Shown in pieces: positions 7,717 through 14,744 of a stretch of DNA of 42,537 nucleotides; position 1 is the first letter of the stretch, and each line of letters opens with the position of its first letter. Below the pieces are notes generated by a model. That model was given only the letters and a program-made list of their open reading frames with translations, was not told the origin of the DNA and searched no databases. Source of the stretch: Bradyrhizobium huanghuaihaiense (GTDB lineage Bacteria > Pseudomonadota > Alphaproteobacteria > Rhizobiales > Xanthobacteraceae); assembly GCF_007830635.1 (NCBI RefSeq), contig NZ_VLLA01000043.1, positions 1 through 42,537 on the forward strand, in the 5' to 3' direction. The position numbers and the translations under genes are program-made.

Positions 7717-8829
7717 TTATTCCCCTTGCGCTGTGTAGTGATCGGTCAGGCGGATGAACTCGGCGAAGGTGATCTCTTCGCAGAGAGGTTCGGTGTCGCG
7801 AGGATCGGGCTCGCCGGGGAGCGTGGCGAAGACGCTTCCGCTTTCGGGATGGTGCCAATAGCTGCGCTGCGGCTCGGGCTTCACGCCGTCGCGCCACTCG
7901 CGGCCGTCATGCAGCGTGTAAAGCGCCCACTCTTCTTCATCGCTCGCGTCGATCAATTCGCCTGGGACGAGCGACGGCAGGAAGATATGAGCCGGACAGG
8001 CTTGCTTCTGCTCGGCGAGTGAGAGCGGGTTATTCCAGCGGGCGCAGGACCACGCGGCATCGCCGAACATCTCGGGCGTGGCATGGATGCAGGTCCGGCA
8101 GGTCAGGCGAGCGAACGAATGCTCATGGCAGTTGGCGAGATGGTTGCACATCGTCCGGCACTTGAAGGCCATCTTCGCGTTTGGATCGTCGTGCAGACGC
8201 GGCGGCGGGTTCGCGTACTTGATGATGCGCTCGGCGCGAGCGAGCAGCCGGATCGCTTCAGCGTGGTCCGTCTCGATGCGTTCGCTGATGACTTCGCCGG
8301 TGTTCTTGTTCCGGCAGATGTAAAGGCCACGCTCGAAGCCGAAGAGATGGCAATAGGTGTTCAACTGCACCCAATGCGCGAAGTAGCCCTCGCGGACGCC
8401 GAGCTTCTTCACCTTGTCCCAATAGGTGTCCTTCATCGACTTGGCTTCGACGACGTGCCAAGTCTTGGGAGCTTCCGGCAGGCCGAGCACCTTGCCGTCC
8501 GTCTTGCCGCGAACGTGGCCGGACACGGCCGTCACGCGGTATTGCTTGCCGCGATCATCGACATCGTCCACTTCGCAGCCGATCATGCGCAGCGCGTGGA
8601 GCAGCCGCGTCTCTTCGATCTCGCCGGTCTCGAACGTGATGGCCTTCAGGCCGTCAATCACTTCGGGCTTCGAGGCCCAGCGGAAGGCGTACCAAAGCGC
8701 TCGCTCGCACTCTTCACCGAGCAGCGAGATCGAGATGCCGATAGAGTCCCAAGCTTGGCTGCGCGCCTTCGCATAGGCGGCATAGATGGCTTCGGTCGTG
8801 GCGCTATGGGGTCTCGGCAACGGTGCCAT
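7717..8829 (-). CDS. PD-(D/E)XK superfamily exonuclease-like protein
   Basis: The 370-residue protein shows the nuclease core KTDGKV (Asp 111) and HVVEAKS (Glu 128, Lys 130), the D...ExK signature of RecB/lambda-exonuclease-like enzymes. The N-terminal SISLLGEECERALWYAFRW matches the motif that precedes the core in Cas4/AddB-like and phage exonucleases. A cluster of Cys residues (CRTMCNHLANC, CRTC, ACPAH) in the second half could bind a metal or Fe-S cluster. Next to a DUF669 protein and a Sak4-like ATPase, it probably resects DNA ends for phage recombination. Confidence 0.78.
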   Translation of the reverse strand: MAPLPRPHSATTEAIYAAYAKARSQAWDSIGISISLLGEECERALWYAFRWASKPEVIDGLKAITFETGEIEETRLLHALRMIGCEVDDVDDRGKQYRVTAVSGHVRGKTDGKVLGLPEAPKTWHVVEAKSMKDTYWDKVKKLGVREGYFAHWVQLNTYCHLFGFERGLYICRNKNTGEVISERIETDHAEAIRLLARAERIIKYANPPPRLHDDPNAKMAFKCRTMCNHLANCHEHSFARLTCRTCIHATPEMFGDAAWSCARWNNPLSLAEQKQACPAHIFLPSLVPGELIDASDEEEWALYTLHDGREWRDGVKPEPQRSYWHHPESGSVFATLPGEPDPRDTEPLCEEITFAEFIRLTDHYTAQGE

Positions 8830-8936
8830 CAGACAAGCCTCTATCGTTCGCGCCGAAGCGCGTTGTGCAGACTGGATTGTGAGGGGGAGGAAGAAGGTGC
8901 CGGGGCCGAAGCCCCGGCGTTAGTTCCAGCGTGCCG

Positions 8937-9524
8937 TTAGGCGGTACGCTGCCAAGGCATCTGACGGCCGCCGCCGGACGCAGCCGCCCCGCCGTTCTGC
9001 GTGGAGCGCGCGGTCGAGGGGTTCGCCTGGGTGGTGGTCGTGGTGGTGGCCTTCACGTTGTCGTTCGCGGCCGGGGCCTTGCTCGGCGGCGGCTCGTTCG
9101 CGTTGCCCGCATGGATGAACTTTTTCACGACCATGCGTTCCTTGTCGGAGTTGTCGCGGCCCTTGTAGGTCTCGACATCGAGATCGGCGTAGAACGGCTG
9201 GAACAGAAGCTGGTCGGTGTCGGTCAGGTTGGCCTTGCCGATGCCGGTCGCTTCGGCGAGCGCGGCCAACTGAGCCTGACCGATCTTCTGCGCGGTGATG
9301 TTCTGATGCGTGACGTTGATGTTGCCGAACACCTTGACGCCTGCGAACTCGCCTTCGACGACTTCCGCCTTGTACTCGAACAGATCACCGGTGTTCTTCG
9401 AGTTGCGCTTGACCTCGCCCTCGACGATGTTGAGCAGGTAGCGGTCGCGCGGGATGATTACACCACCACCGCCTTCCGCATCCTTTTCATTCACGTCCGA
9501 GAGGTTCACGTTCAGTTGTGCCAT
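8937..9524 (-). CDS. DUF669-family protein, probable phage ssDNA-binding protein
   Basis: The 195-residue protein has an ordered N-terminal domain (about 1-135) that begins AQLNVNLSDVNEKDAEGGGG and continues RYLLNIVEGEVKRNSKNTGD, as in DUF669 proteins. The C-terminal tail is disordered and rich in Ala/Thr/Asn, as in single-strand binding proteins, and ends MPWQRTA. Members of this family sit beside recombinases and nucleases in phage genomes. The neighbours fit a three-part recombination set (ATPase, ssDNA-binding protein, exonuclease). Confidence 0.75.
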   Translation of the reverse strand: MAQLNVNLSDVNEKDAEGGGGVIIPRDRYLLNIVEGEVKRNSKNTGDLFEYKAEVVEGEFAGVKVFGNINVTHQNITAQKIGQAQLAALAEATGIGKANLTDTDQLLFQPFYADLDVETYKGRDNSDKERMVVKKFIHAGNANEPPPSKAPAANDNVKATTTTTTQANPSTARSTQNGGAAASGGGRQMPWQRTA

Positions 9525-9556
9525 GTTTATCTCCTATGGCGTTGTGTTGGTGGTGA

Positions 9557-10339
9557 TTAGGCGGCTTCAGCGAGGGGCGCAGGCAGGTACTTGGCGAGCG
9601 CCGCGTAGCCTTCACCCTTCTTGAACTGCATCTCAGCGGGCATGCTGAAGCGGTTGCCAGCGATGAAGCCGGGGCGCTCTTCGAGGAACATCCAGCGAGT
9701 GCCGCCGCCTTCAGCGTGCGTAAGCTGCTTGTTGAAGCCCGCATCGACCTTCTTGATCGAAGCCTTGAAGTTGAGGAACGCGATCACGTCGCTGTTCGCT
9801 TCGATGATGTCGGCGGCGTCCTTGTGCAGGTTGACGCGATAGCGCGAATACGGATCGGTCGTCGGCGATTCGAAGCGGCTGATATCGCAGTGACCGAGTT
9901 GCACCACGGCCATCTGCCGATGCGAGCGCAGCGTCATGATGCCGTCGATGTATTCGAGGAAGATCGTCGCCGCGATCTTGTAGCCCTTGCCGTAGCCGGG
10001 CTCTTCGATGGTCTTCCAACCGTTGCGCGCGCAGGCTTCCGCGCGGATCAGGTTTTCGAGGCCCGTCGTCGAGTCGAAGATCGCCGTGGCGTAGTTGTGC
10101 TCTTCGTTGACGAGCGCGCCGATGGCCTCGCACAGATCGTTGTAGCTGCGGACTTCGATGGTGTCCGCGACGATGCCCGCCGGGACGCTTTCGCCAGCCG
10201 CCGTCTGGATAAACACCGGACGCGGAAACTCCGCAGCCAGCGACGATTTGCCGATCTTCGGCACGCCATAGATCGTAATGATCGGTTGGTCTTCGGCAGC
10301 CGACTTCTTCTTGACGCTGCCCTTCAGTGAGATTGCCAT
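9557..10339 (-). CDS. Sak4-like RecA-fold ATPase (phage recombinase)
   Basis: The 260-residue protein carries a Walker A, GVPKIGKSS (25-33), and a Walker B strand in the segment ATAIFDSTTGLENLI. The middle contains MAVVQLGHCDISRFESP and the C-terminus ends AALAKYLPAP. This single-domain RecA-like layout, in an operon with DUF669 and a PD-(D/E)XK nuclease, is typical of Sak4/AAA_24 phage recombinases, which promote strand annealing together with a phage SSB. The start ATG at 10339 lies 12 bp past the winged-helix gene, so both are in one transcript. Confidence 0.8.
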   Translation of the reverse strand: MAISLKGSVKKKSAAEDQPIITIYGVPKIGKSSLAAEFPRPVFIQTAAGESVPAGIVADTIEVRSYNDLCEAIGALVNEEHNYATAIFDSTTGLENLIRAEACARNGWKTIEEPGYGKGYKIAATIFLEYIDGIMTLRSHRQMAVVQLGHCDISRFESPTTDPYSRYRVNLHKDAADIIEANSDVIAFLNFKASIKKVDAGFNKQLTHAEGGGTRWMFLEERPGFIAGNRFSMPAEMQFKKGEGYAALAKYLPAPLAEAA

Positions 10340-10351
10340 GTGGCTCCCCGG

Positions 10352-10750
10352 TTAGTGCTCGACGGCGTCGAGCTTCAAAGTCTTCGTCCACACCAGCCGG
10401 TCAACAAGCCGGTAGCCGGTGCGATTGATCGTCTCGATCTTCACGGAATGGGGTTCGGTCTTCGACCGGATGCGCGACATGAACATCGCGACGCTGTGAT
10501 CCGGGCGATCTTCGGTGCCGTAGAGAACGAGCATCGCCATCTCTTTCGTGACGGTGTCGTTCGCGAGCAGCGACAGGAACAGGTCGCGTTCCTTGGGGGT
10601 CAACCGCCAGTTGGCGGGCAGAGCGGCGGATGCGCGCATAGAGTTGCGCAGTTCGACGAACCTCTGTTCGAGCGCCCCGACGCGCGCGACCAGCGCTTCC
10701 TTCGTTTCGTTAACAAATTCCATCCGTCGATACCGCTTGACATCCGTCAC
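10352..10750 (-). CDS. OmpR-like winged-helix DNA-binding protein, first gene of leftward operon
   Basis: This 132-residue protein lacks a receiver domain. After a short coiled helix it has WRLTPKERDLFLSLLAND and ends its domain with IETINRTGYRLVDRL, the pattern of the OmpR/PhoB C-terminal winged helix. The ORF can start at GTG 10750 or at ATG 10723; the latter gives 123 residues. The region just upstream contains CATCCGT sites and a palindrome also found near the excisionase gene, so the protein may control its own promoter and the integration module. Phage-encoded stand-alone winged helices of this kind are regulators, but the target here is inferred. Confidence 0.7.
   Translation of the reverse strand: MTDVKRYRRMEFVNETKEALVARVGALEQRFVELRNSMRASAALPANWRLTPKERDLFLSLLANDTVTKEMAMLVLYGTEDRPDHSVAMFMSRIRSKTEPHSVKIETINRTGYRLVDRLVWTKTLKLDAVEH
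10721..10747. promoter_or_regulatory. Two CATCCGT operator copies at the start of the leftward operon
   Basis: CATCCGT occurs at 10721-10727 and 10741-10747, exactly 20 bp apart (two helical turns). One copy overlaps the ATG at 10723. They belong to the repeated ACGGATG/CATCCGT set around the repressor gene. Confidence 0.6.
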
Positions 10751-10752
10751 CT

Positions 10753-10773
10753 ATCCGGCTTTAAGCCGAATCA
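10753..10773. promoter_or_regulatory. Palindromic operator type 2, copy A
   Basis: The core CGGCTT-T-AAGCCG (10756-10768) is a perfect inverted repeat. With its flanks it matches the site at 14372-14391 in about 16 of 20 positions. It lies just upstream of the winged-helix gene on the early leftward promoter. Confidence 0.6.
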
Positions 10774-10811
10774 GTTGGCAACTTTTCCGTGAAACCGCTG
10801 AACTTTCTGTA

Positions 10812-10878
10812 ACGGACGGAATCGGAGGCGTCAACGGATGGCAACGGATGAATAACAAAATTCATCGGACGGTCCGTC
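10812..10878. promoter_or_regulatory. ACGGATG operator array between early operon and repressor
   Basis: ACGGACG (10812-10818), ACGGATG (10834-10840) and ACGGATG (10844-10850) are direct repeats, the last two 10 bp apart. An inverted GGACGGTCCGTC follows at about 10867-10878. This is the divergent control region between the leftward early operon and the repressor gene, where prophage repressors normally bind. Confidence 0.65.
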
Positions 10879-10957
10879 GCCGGGCATTGGTAACAGGGCA
10901 TTTGTCTTCGAGTAGCGATCCCGAGACAGCTAGTTTAGAGAAGAAGGGGCTATCGAA

Positions 10958-11689
10958 ATGGTGATCAGCAGAGTGCGTGGGGGGCTGGGAATGAAGTCGC
11001 GAGCAGATGAGAAGCGCACCAAAGCGCATCCGGCGCTCGAAACCATCAAGGCGAGGATTGCGGAACGTCTGGTGGCCGCCGGACTATCGGGAAGAGAGGC
11101 TTCGGTTCGAGCGAAGCTAGGACTCACATACGCGAACGACATTCTTTCAGGACGTTCGCTAAATCCAACGCGCGAGACACTTGCTAAGCTTGGAACTGTT
11201 TTGGACGCCGACGCCGACTATTTCTTCGGTACTCAGAGCAGCCCCCGAAACCTTCCACCCTCCAACCTGCTGCCAATGCGCGAAACCGTCGCGGCTGAAG
11301 CTCCTCTCCCCGCCGCAGCGATTCCATTGTTCCAGATCGGCTTGACCGATCCTGACGGCTTCTTCGCTCTGAGAGCAGATCGTCGGACCGCATGGACCTC
11401 GTCGATAACTTCGAACGGCGATGCCTACGCCATCACTGTTCCCGACGACTGCATGGCTCCGCGCTACCGGATCGGTGAAGTTGTCGTTGTGAGCCCAAAC
11501 AAGCCCGTGGTGCATGGTGGCTTCGCGCTAGTGCGCCAAAAGGACGACCGCGTTGCGATTCGGCAGATCGTCACGATCTCCACCGACAAGATCACAGTGC
11601 GGTGCCTCAACGGGGAAGCCGACATCGATATCCCCCGATCCCAGGTGAAGGCGCTGGAGCGCATTATCGGTTCTTGTGAATTAGTTTGA
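10958..11689 (+). CDS. CI/LexA-like S24-fold phage repressor without Ser-Lys dyad
   Basis: The start at 10958 has AAGAAGGGG in front; an in-frame ATG at 10991 is an alternative. The 243-residue protein has an N-terminal helix-turn-helix (about residues 28-90: AERLVAAGLSGREASVRA then ANDILSGRSLNPTRETLAKL) and a C-terminal S24/LexA-like domain (about 120-240). In the autocleavage site the usual Ser is Cys 165 (DDCMAPRYRIGE) and the usual Lys is Arg 202 (VAIRQI). The domain probably serves dimerisation only, so induction may not follow RecA-driven self-cleavage. It is flanked on both sides by ACGGATG repeats, its likely operators. It is transcribed opposite to the early operon, like a classic lysogeny switch. 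Confidence 0.85.
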   Translation: MVISRVRGGLGMKSRADEKRTKAHPALETIKARIAERLVAAGLSGREASVRAKLGLTYANDILSGRSLNPTRETLAKLGTVLDADADYFFGTQSSPRNLPPSNLLPMRETVAAEAPLPAAAIPLFQIGLTDPDGFFALRADRRTAWTSSITSNGDAYAITVPDDCMAPRYRIGEVVVVSPNKPVVHGGFALVRQKDDRVAIRQIVTISTDKITVRCLNGEADIDIPRSQVKALERIIGSCELV

Positions 11690-11706
11690 CTTAGTCCGAT
11701 TGATTT

Positions 11707-11745
11707 GTCCGTCGCCATCCGTCACCATCCGTTGACATAACGGAT
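11707..11745. promoter_or_regulatory. Second operator array, upstream of the rightward operon
   Basis: GTCCGTC (11707-11713), CATCCGT (11716-11722) and CATCCGT (11726-11732) are spaced by about one helical turn, and AACGGAT follows at 11739-11745. The array lies in the 100 bp between the repressor stop and the DUF7768 gene, and so could repress the rightward dnaN operon. Confidence 0.65.
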
Positions 11746-11755
11746 AGGAGTCCAT

Positions 11756-11791
11756 ATGGTCCGTTGCCACTCGGGAGAGGCAACGGACCAT
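11756..11791 (+). promoter_or_regulatory. Perfect 13-bp hairpin covering the start codon of the next gene
   Basis: ATGGTCCGTTGCC (11756-11768) and GGCAACGGACCAT (11779-11791) are exact reverse complements around a 10-nt loop (ACTCGGGAGA). The right arm holds the A and T of the ATG at 11790, and the loop plus arm hold the GGGAGAGG ribosome-binding site. It could act as an RNA switch on translation, or as an operator, since each arm also contains CCGTTG/CAACGG. Confidence 0.75.
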
Positions 11792-12197
11792 GCAAAGCAT
11801 CAAATTAGTAGTTTTGGAGTCGCCCTACGCTGGGGCGGTCAACGACAACGTCGCCTACGCGCGGCGTTGCCTGAAGGATTGCGCGCTTCGCGGCGAGAGC
11901 GCCCAGGCTTCGCACCTTCTGCTCACTCAGGTTCTCGACGACACCAAGCCGGATGAGCGCGCGCTGGGGATCGCGCTTGGTCTCGCTTGGCGCGAGGCCG
12001 CCCACTACTCCGTCTTCTACACGGATCGGGGGTGGTCGAACGGGATGCAAGACGCGCTGAAGAGCGCGCTCGAAGAGAAGCGTCCCTTCAAGCTCCGCGC
12101 GCTCGACGGCTCGGTGAAATTCCCCAACCCCTACTTGCTGCCGCTCAACCTGTACGAAGCGGTCGATCACTCGAAGGCTCCCGCCAATGATGCGTGA
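11790..12197 (+). CDS. DUF7768-like protein (nucleoside deoxyribosyltransferase-like fold)
   Basis: The 135-residue protein begins MQSIKLVVLESPYAGAVNDN and contains ASHLLLTQVLDD, LGLAWREAAHYSVFYTD and GWSNGMQDAL. The arrangement of an N-terminal VLESPYAG loop, a Ser-His-Leu turn and a late TD.G.S.GM motif is that of DUF7768, a family with a fold like nucleoside 2-deoxyribosyltransferases. In phages it may act on nucleotides or NAD-like compounds; no substrate can be named. Its start codon lies in a perfect hairpin, and its stop overlaps the start of the next gene. Confidence 0.72.
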   Translation: MQSIKLVVLESPYAGAVNDNVAYARRCLKDCALRGESAQASHLLLTQVLDDTKPDERALGIALGLAWREAAHYSVFYTDRGWSNGMQDALKSALEEKRPFKLRALDGSVKFPNPYLLPLNLYEAVDHSKAPANDA

Positions 12198-12468
12198 GCC
12201 CTCGCCGACCGACAAGCTCGCGCTTCTGCGCGCGCACGCTGCGTTGAGCGTCGGCGATTCGATGGTGGCTCGCCGCCATCTCGCAACTCTCGATGCCGTC
12301 GCGATCCGTGACGAGATCGACGTGGTGATCCGCGCCGGTCTGAACGATGACGCATTGCATCGTCTCCGTCTCTTCACCCATCCGAAATTTCCGTCCGTTG
12401 ACGAGTGCAAGGCGCACGTCGGCAGCGAGCGCCACTTTCACACGACCAAGCAAGGGAGCCTTCTGTGA
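12187..12468 (+). CDS. Small hypothetical protein of the rightward operon
   Basis: The 93-residue protein (MMREPSPTDKLALLRAHAAL then SVGDSMVARRHLATLDAV) looks all-helical and is not recognised. It starts inside the last codons of the DUF7768 gene and ends with TGA 12466-12468 inside the GTG start of the clamp gene, so it is tightly coupled to both. Confidence 0.6.
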   Translation: MMREPSPTDKLALLRAHAALSVGDSMVARRHLATLDAVAIRDEIDVVIRAGLNDDALHRLRLFTHPKFPSVDECKAHVGSERHFHTTKQGSLL

Positions 12469-13619
12469 AGTTCAAGATCAATCGTGACACTCTCGCCGAC
12501 ATCGTAACGCGCGGCGTATCCAGCGCACCGAAGAACTCGCCCGCTGTGATCGCGAACAACGCGCGCATCATTGTGCAAGATGGCACGATCTCCATCGCCA
12601 CGACCGACTTCGAGATGATGGTCGAGGCGACGGGCGCATGCGAGGTCGAGGCCAACGGCGCGACGACCGTCGATGCGACCAAGCTGAAGGCAGTCGTGGA
12701 TCGTCTGCCGAAAGGTGTCGATGTCACCTTCACCATGGACACGGCAAAGTACGAACTGATCGCCAAGGCGGGCCGCTCGCGCACCACCTTCCCGACGCTC
12801 GCCGCTGAAGACTGGCCTGCTCGCGACTACGCTATGGACGGCGCACAGTTCGCGCTCGAAGGCTCCGATCTCGTCCGGCTGTTCGGCCACACCGCCCAGG
12901 CTCTTTCGACCGTGCTCAACTCGCCCATGCAGGGCGTCTTCCTTCACGTTGCCGACGACGGCAAGCGGCTCGCTGCCGTTGGCACCACCGGAACGATCCT
13001 GTTCAAGGCGACCGTCCCTGCGCCGGACGGTGCCGACGACATGCCGATGAACGACAACCGCCCCGGCGTGATTTTGTCAGCGGAGACCGTCAACGCCGTG
13101 CTGCGCCTCTATCGCAGCGCCGACGTTGTGAACGTAATCGTCAACGCCAACTCGATCTTCTTCTACACCGACACGACTCGCTTCTGCTCTTCGCTGTTGG
13201 TAGGCACCTATCCGAACTATCTGCCGCTCGTCTCGAACCCGGCGGCCGAGAGCGTTGTCGTGAGTCGCGCATCGTGCGCCAGCACGGTCGCCCTGCTCGA
13301 AACCTTCGCGTCGAAGGAATTGGGCCATCGCTTGCAGTGCGCCGGTTCGGAAGATGGTTTCGTGATCGCGGTCGGCAGCCAGACCGGCGGCAGCGTTGAC
13401 GTGGTCGAGGCGACGATCAACGGCGACATCGCCGCGTTCGGCATCAACGGCATGTTCATGAAGACGATGCTGAACTCGTTCCGTGCGAGCAGCATCGCGC
13501 TCCACCCCGACCACCGCAATCGTCGCATCATGTTCCAGGCGGATGACGAACATCTGACCGGCGTCATCGCCATGATGAACATCGCGACCGATCTCGCGTC
13601 CGGTCCGAAGCATGAGTAG
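12465..13619 (+). CDS. dnaN: DNA polymerase III beta-clamp homologue carried by the element
   Basis: The start is GTG 12465, with AGGGAG 7-12 bp upstream and a 4-bp overlap with the preceding stop. The 384-residue protein matches sliding clamps throughout. An N-terminal domain has TLADIVTRGVSSAPKNSPAV and IATTDFEMMVEA. The middle domain contains SDLVRLFGHTAQALS then SPMQGVFLH. The C-terminal domain ends IALHPDHRNRRIMF then AMMNI. Beta clamps form a ring that tethers polymerase to DNA. The host has its own chromosomal dnaN, so an element-borne copy suggests the element assembles its own replisome or captures host polymerase. The canonical MPMRL-like C-terminal end is altered here. Confidence 0.88.
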   Translation: MKFKINRDTLADIVTRGVSSAPKNSPAVIANNARIIVQDGTISIATTDFEMMVEATGACEVEANGATTVDATKLKAVVDRLPKGVDVTFTMDTAKYELIAKAGRSRTTFPTLAAEDWPARDYAMDGAQFALEGSDLVRLFGHTAQALSTVLNSPMQGVFLHVADDGKRLAAVGTTGTILFKATVPAPDGADDMPMNDNRPGVILSAETVNAVLRLYRSADVVNVIVNANSIFFYTDTTRFCSSLLVGTYPNYLPLVSNPAAESVVVSRASCASTVALLETFASKELGHRLQCAGSEDGFVIAVGSQTGGSVDVVEATINGDIAAFGINGMFMKTMLNSFRASSIALHPDHRNRRIMFQADDEHLTGVIAMMNIATDLASGPKHE

Positions 13620-14106
13620 CCGGACCCGCGACCGTGCCAATCGGCGCACGGTGACGATGCCCGACCGCGTCGGCCCTCATGTGAAGCTCGTCTTCGCAGA
13701 GATGGCGCGGCTCCGCGTCACCTATGACGAGACCGAGGAAGGTTCTGGCGTCCGCCGCGCTTCGATCAAGGCGTGGCGGCGCAAGAACAAGCCGGGGCTC
13801 GAGTCTCTCGAAGCGGTGCTCGGCTTCCTCGGGTGGGACTTCGTCGCGGTGCCGCGCGCGAAGGTTCTGCCCGAGCAAGTCCGCGCGGAGCTTCAGCCCA
13901 TCGCCGACAAGCTCGGCCTGACCATGCCGCAGACGGTGACGGCTCTGATCGAGATCGTCACCGGCATCCACGAACGCTTCCCCTTCCTGCGCGACCCGAC
14001 CGCGATCCGGCCGGTGCGTTTCAAGGCGGAGCGGAAAGAACGGCCGACCATCCACCCTGATCAACACTCGCTCTTGCAGGAAGTCCAAACCCATGTCGCT
14101 CACTGA
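13612..14106 (+). CDS. Hypothetical protein with possible helix-turn-helix
   Basis: The 164-residue protein overlaps the dnaN stop by 8 bp. The segment VRRASIKAWRRKNKPGLESL then EAVLGFLGWDFVAVP resembles an XRE-type helix-turn-helix with a following helix, as in proteins that recruit to replication origins or regulate operons. Positive charge is high at both ends. No family name can be given with confidence. Confidence 0.6.
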   Translation: MSSRTRDRANRRTVTMPDRVGPHVKLVFAEMARLRVTYDETEEGSGVRRASIKAWRRKNKPGLESLEAVLGFLGWDFVAVPRAKVLPEQVRAELQPIADKLGLTMPQTVTALIEIVTGIHERFPFLRDPTAIRPVRFKAERKERPTIHPDQHSLLQEVQTHVAH

Positions 14107-14302
14107 CATCAACGACATCACCACCCAGCGCATGGTCGAGGCCGCCCGCTCGCGCAACGCGAAGCCGAACGTCGACTCGGTCGCGCTTGCTCTTCTCGAC
14201 GCCCGCTTCCGGGCCTTCGAGATCAACATGCGGATCGACGCCGTGATCGCGGGCGTGCGCGAGGTCTCCCGCCGGGTAGAGGTCGAAATCGCCGACAGCT
14301 AA
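14093..14302 (+). CDS. Small hypothetical protein, last of the dnaN operon
   Basis: The 69-residue helical protein (MSLTDINDITTQRMVEAARS) starts 14 bp inside the end of the previous gene and ends just before a hairpin. It is not recognised. The coupling and good codon pattern support it as real. Confidence 0.55.
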   Translation: MSLTDINDITTQRMVEAARSRNAKPNVDSVALALLDARFRAFEINMRIDAVIAGVREVSRRVEVEIADS

Positions 14303-14314
14303 TCGCCACACGTC

Positions 14315-14344
14315 GAGCCCGAAAAAGCTAGTGATTTCGGGCTC
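14315..14344 (+). terminator. Hairpin terminator after the dnaN operon
   Basis: GAGCCCGAAA (14315-14324) and TTTCGGGCTC (14335-14344) are perfect complements with a 10-nt loop, 12 bp after the last stop codon of the operon. No long T-run follows. Confidence 0.65.
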
Positions 14345-14371
14345 TTCCCCATCTCCTTGCAACCGCTCTCG

Positions 14372-14397
14372 GTCCGGTTTAAAACCGGATCATCCGT
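14372..14397. promoter_or_regulatory. Palindromic operator type 2, copy B, plus a CATCCGT site before xis/int
   Basis: CCGGTTT-A-AAACCGG (14374-14388) is a perfect inverted repeat and, with flanks, is about 80 percent identical to the site at 10753-10773. CATCCGT follows at 14391-14397. Both lie within 50 bp of the excisionase-like start at 14418, placing the integration genes under the same regulators as the early operon. Confidence 0.62.
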
Positions 14398-14417
14398 CGA
14401 GAAGCCGAAATCGCAAT

Positions 14418-14744
14418 ATGAAAGCAGCGAACGACAATGTGCCGCTGGGCACCATTTCGACCACCGCCGAAGTGATGGTCCGTCTCCGCGTGTCGCGCAA
14501 GACGCTTTACGGTTTGGTGGCGACACATCTTCCCGACGCGGCTCGCGTCGGTCGCGAATATCGCTTCGAGGAAGCGGACATCATGACTATCTGGCGTGGA
14601 ATGAAATCATCATGCGACTCTATCTCTGGCAACGAACCCCCGGCAAATCGAACTGGATCATCCGGGGGACGGACGACAAAGGGCAAGAGGTCCACGAGTC
14701 TACAAAAACGACTGACAAGAAAACGGCCGAAGCTCTCCGCATAA
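14418..14744 (+). CDS. Excisionase-like helix-turn-helix protein
   Basis: The start at 14418 (MKAANDNVPLGTISTTAEVM) gives 108 residues; the open frame begins earlier but the MKAANDN start is preferred. RLRVSRKTLYGLVATHLPDA followed by GREYRFEEADI is the MerR/excisionase-type winged helix used by recombination directionality factors. The last 44 codons overlap the integrase gene in another frame. It could equally be an integrase-operon regulator; direct action in excision is inferred from position. Confidence 0.72.
   Translation: MKAANDNVPLGTISTTAEVMVRLRVSRKTLYGLVATHLPDAARVGREYRFEEADIMTIWRGMKSSCDSISGNEPPANRTGSSGGRTTKGKRSTSLQKRLTRKRPKLSA

Noticed and set aside
8083..8940. Plus-strand frame of 285 codons opposite the nuclease gene
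   Set aside because: Shadow of the nuclease gene, whose motifs are clear on the minus strand.
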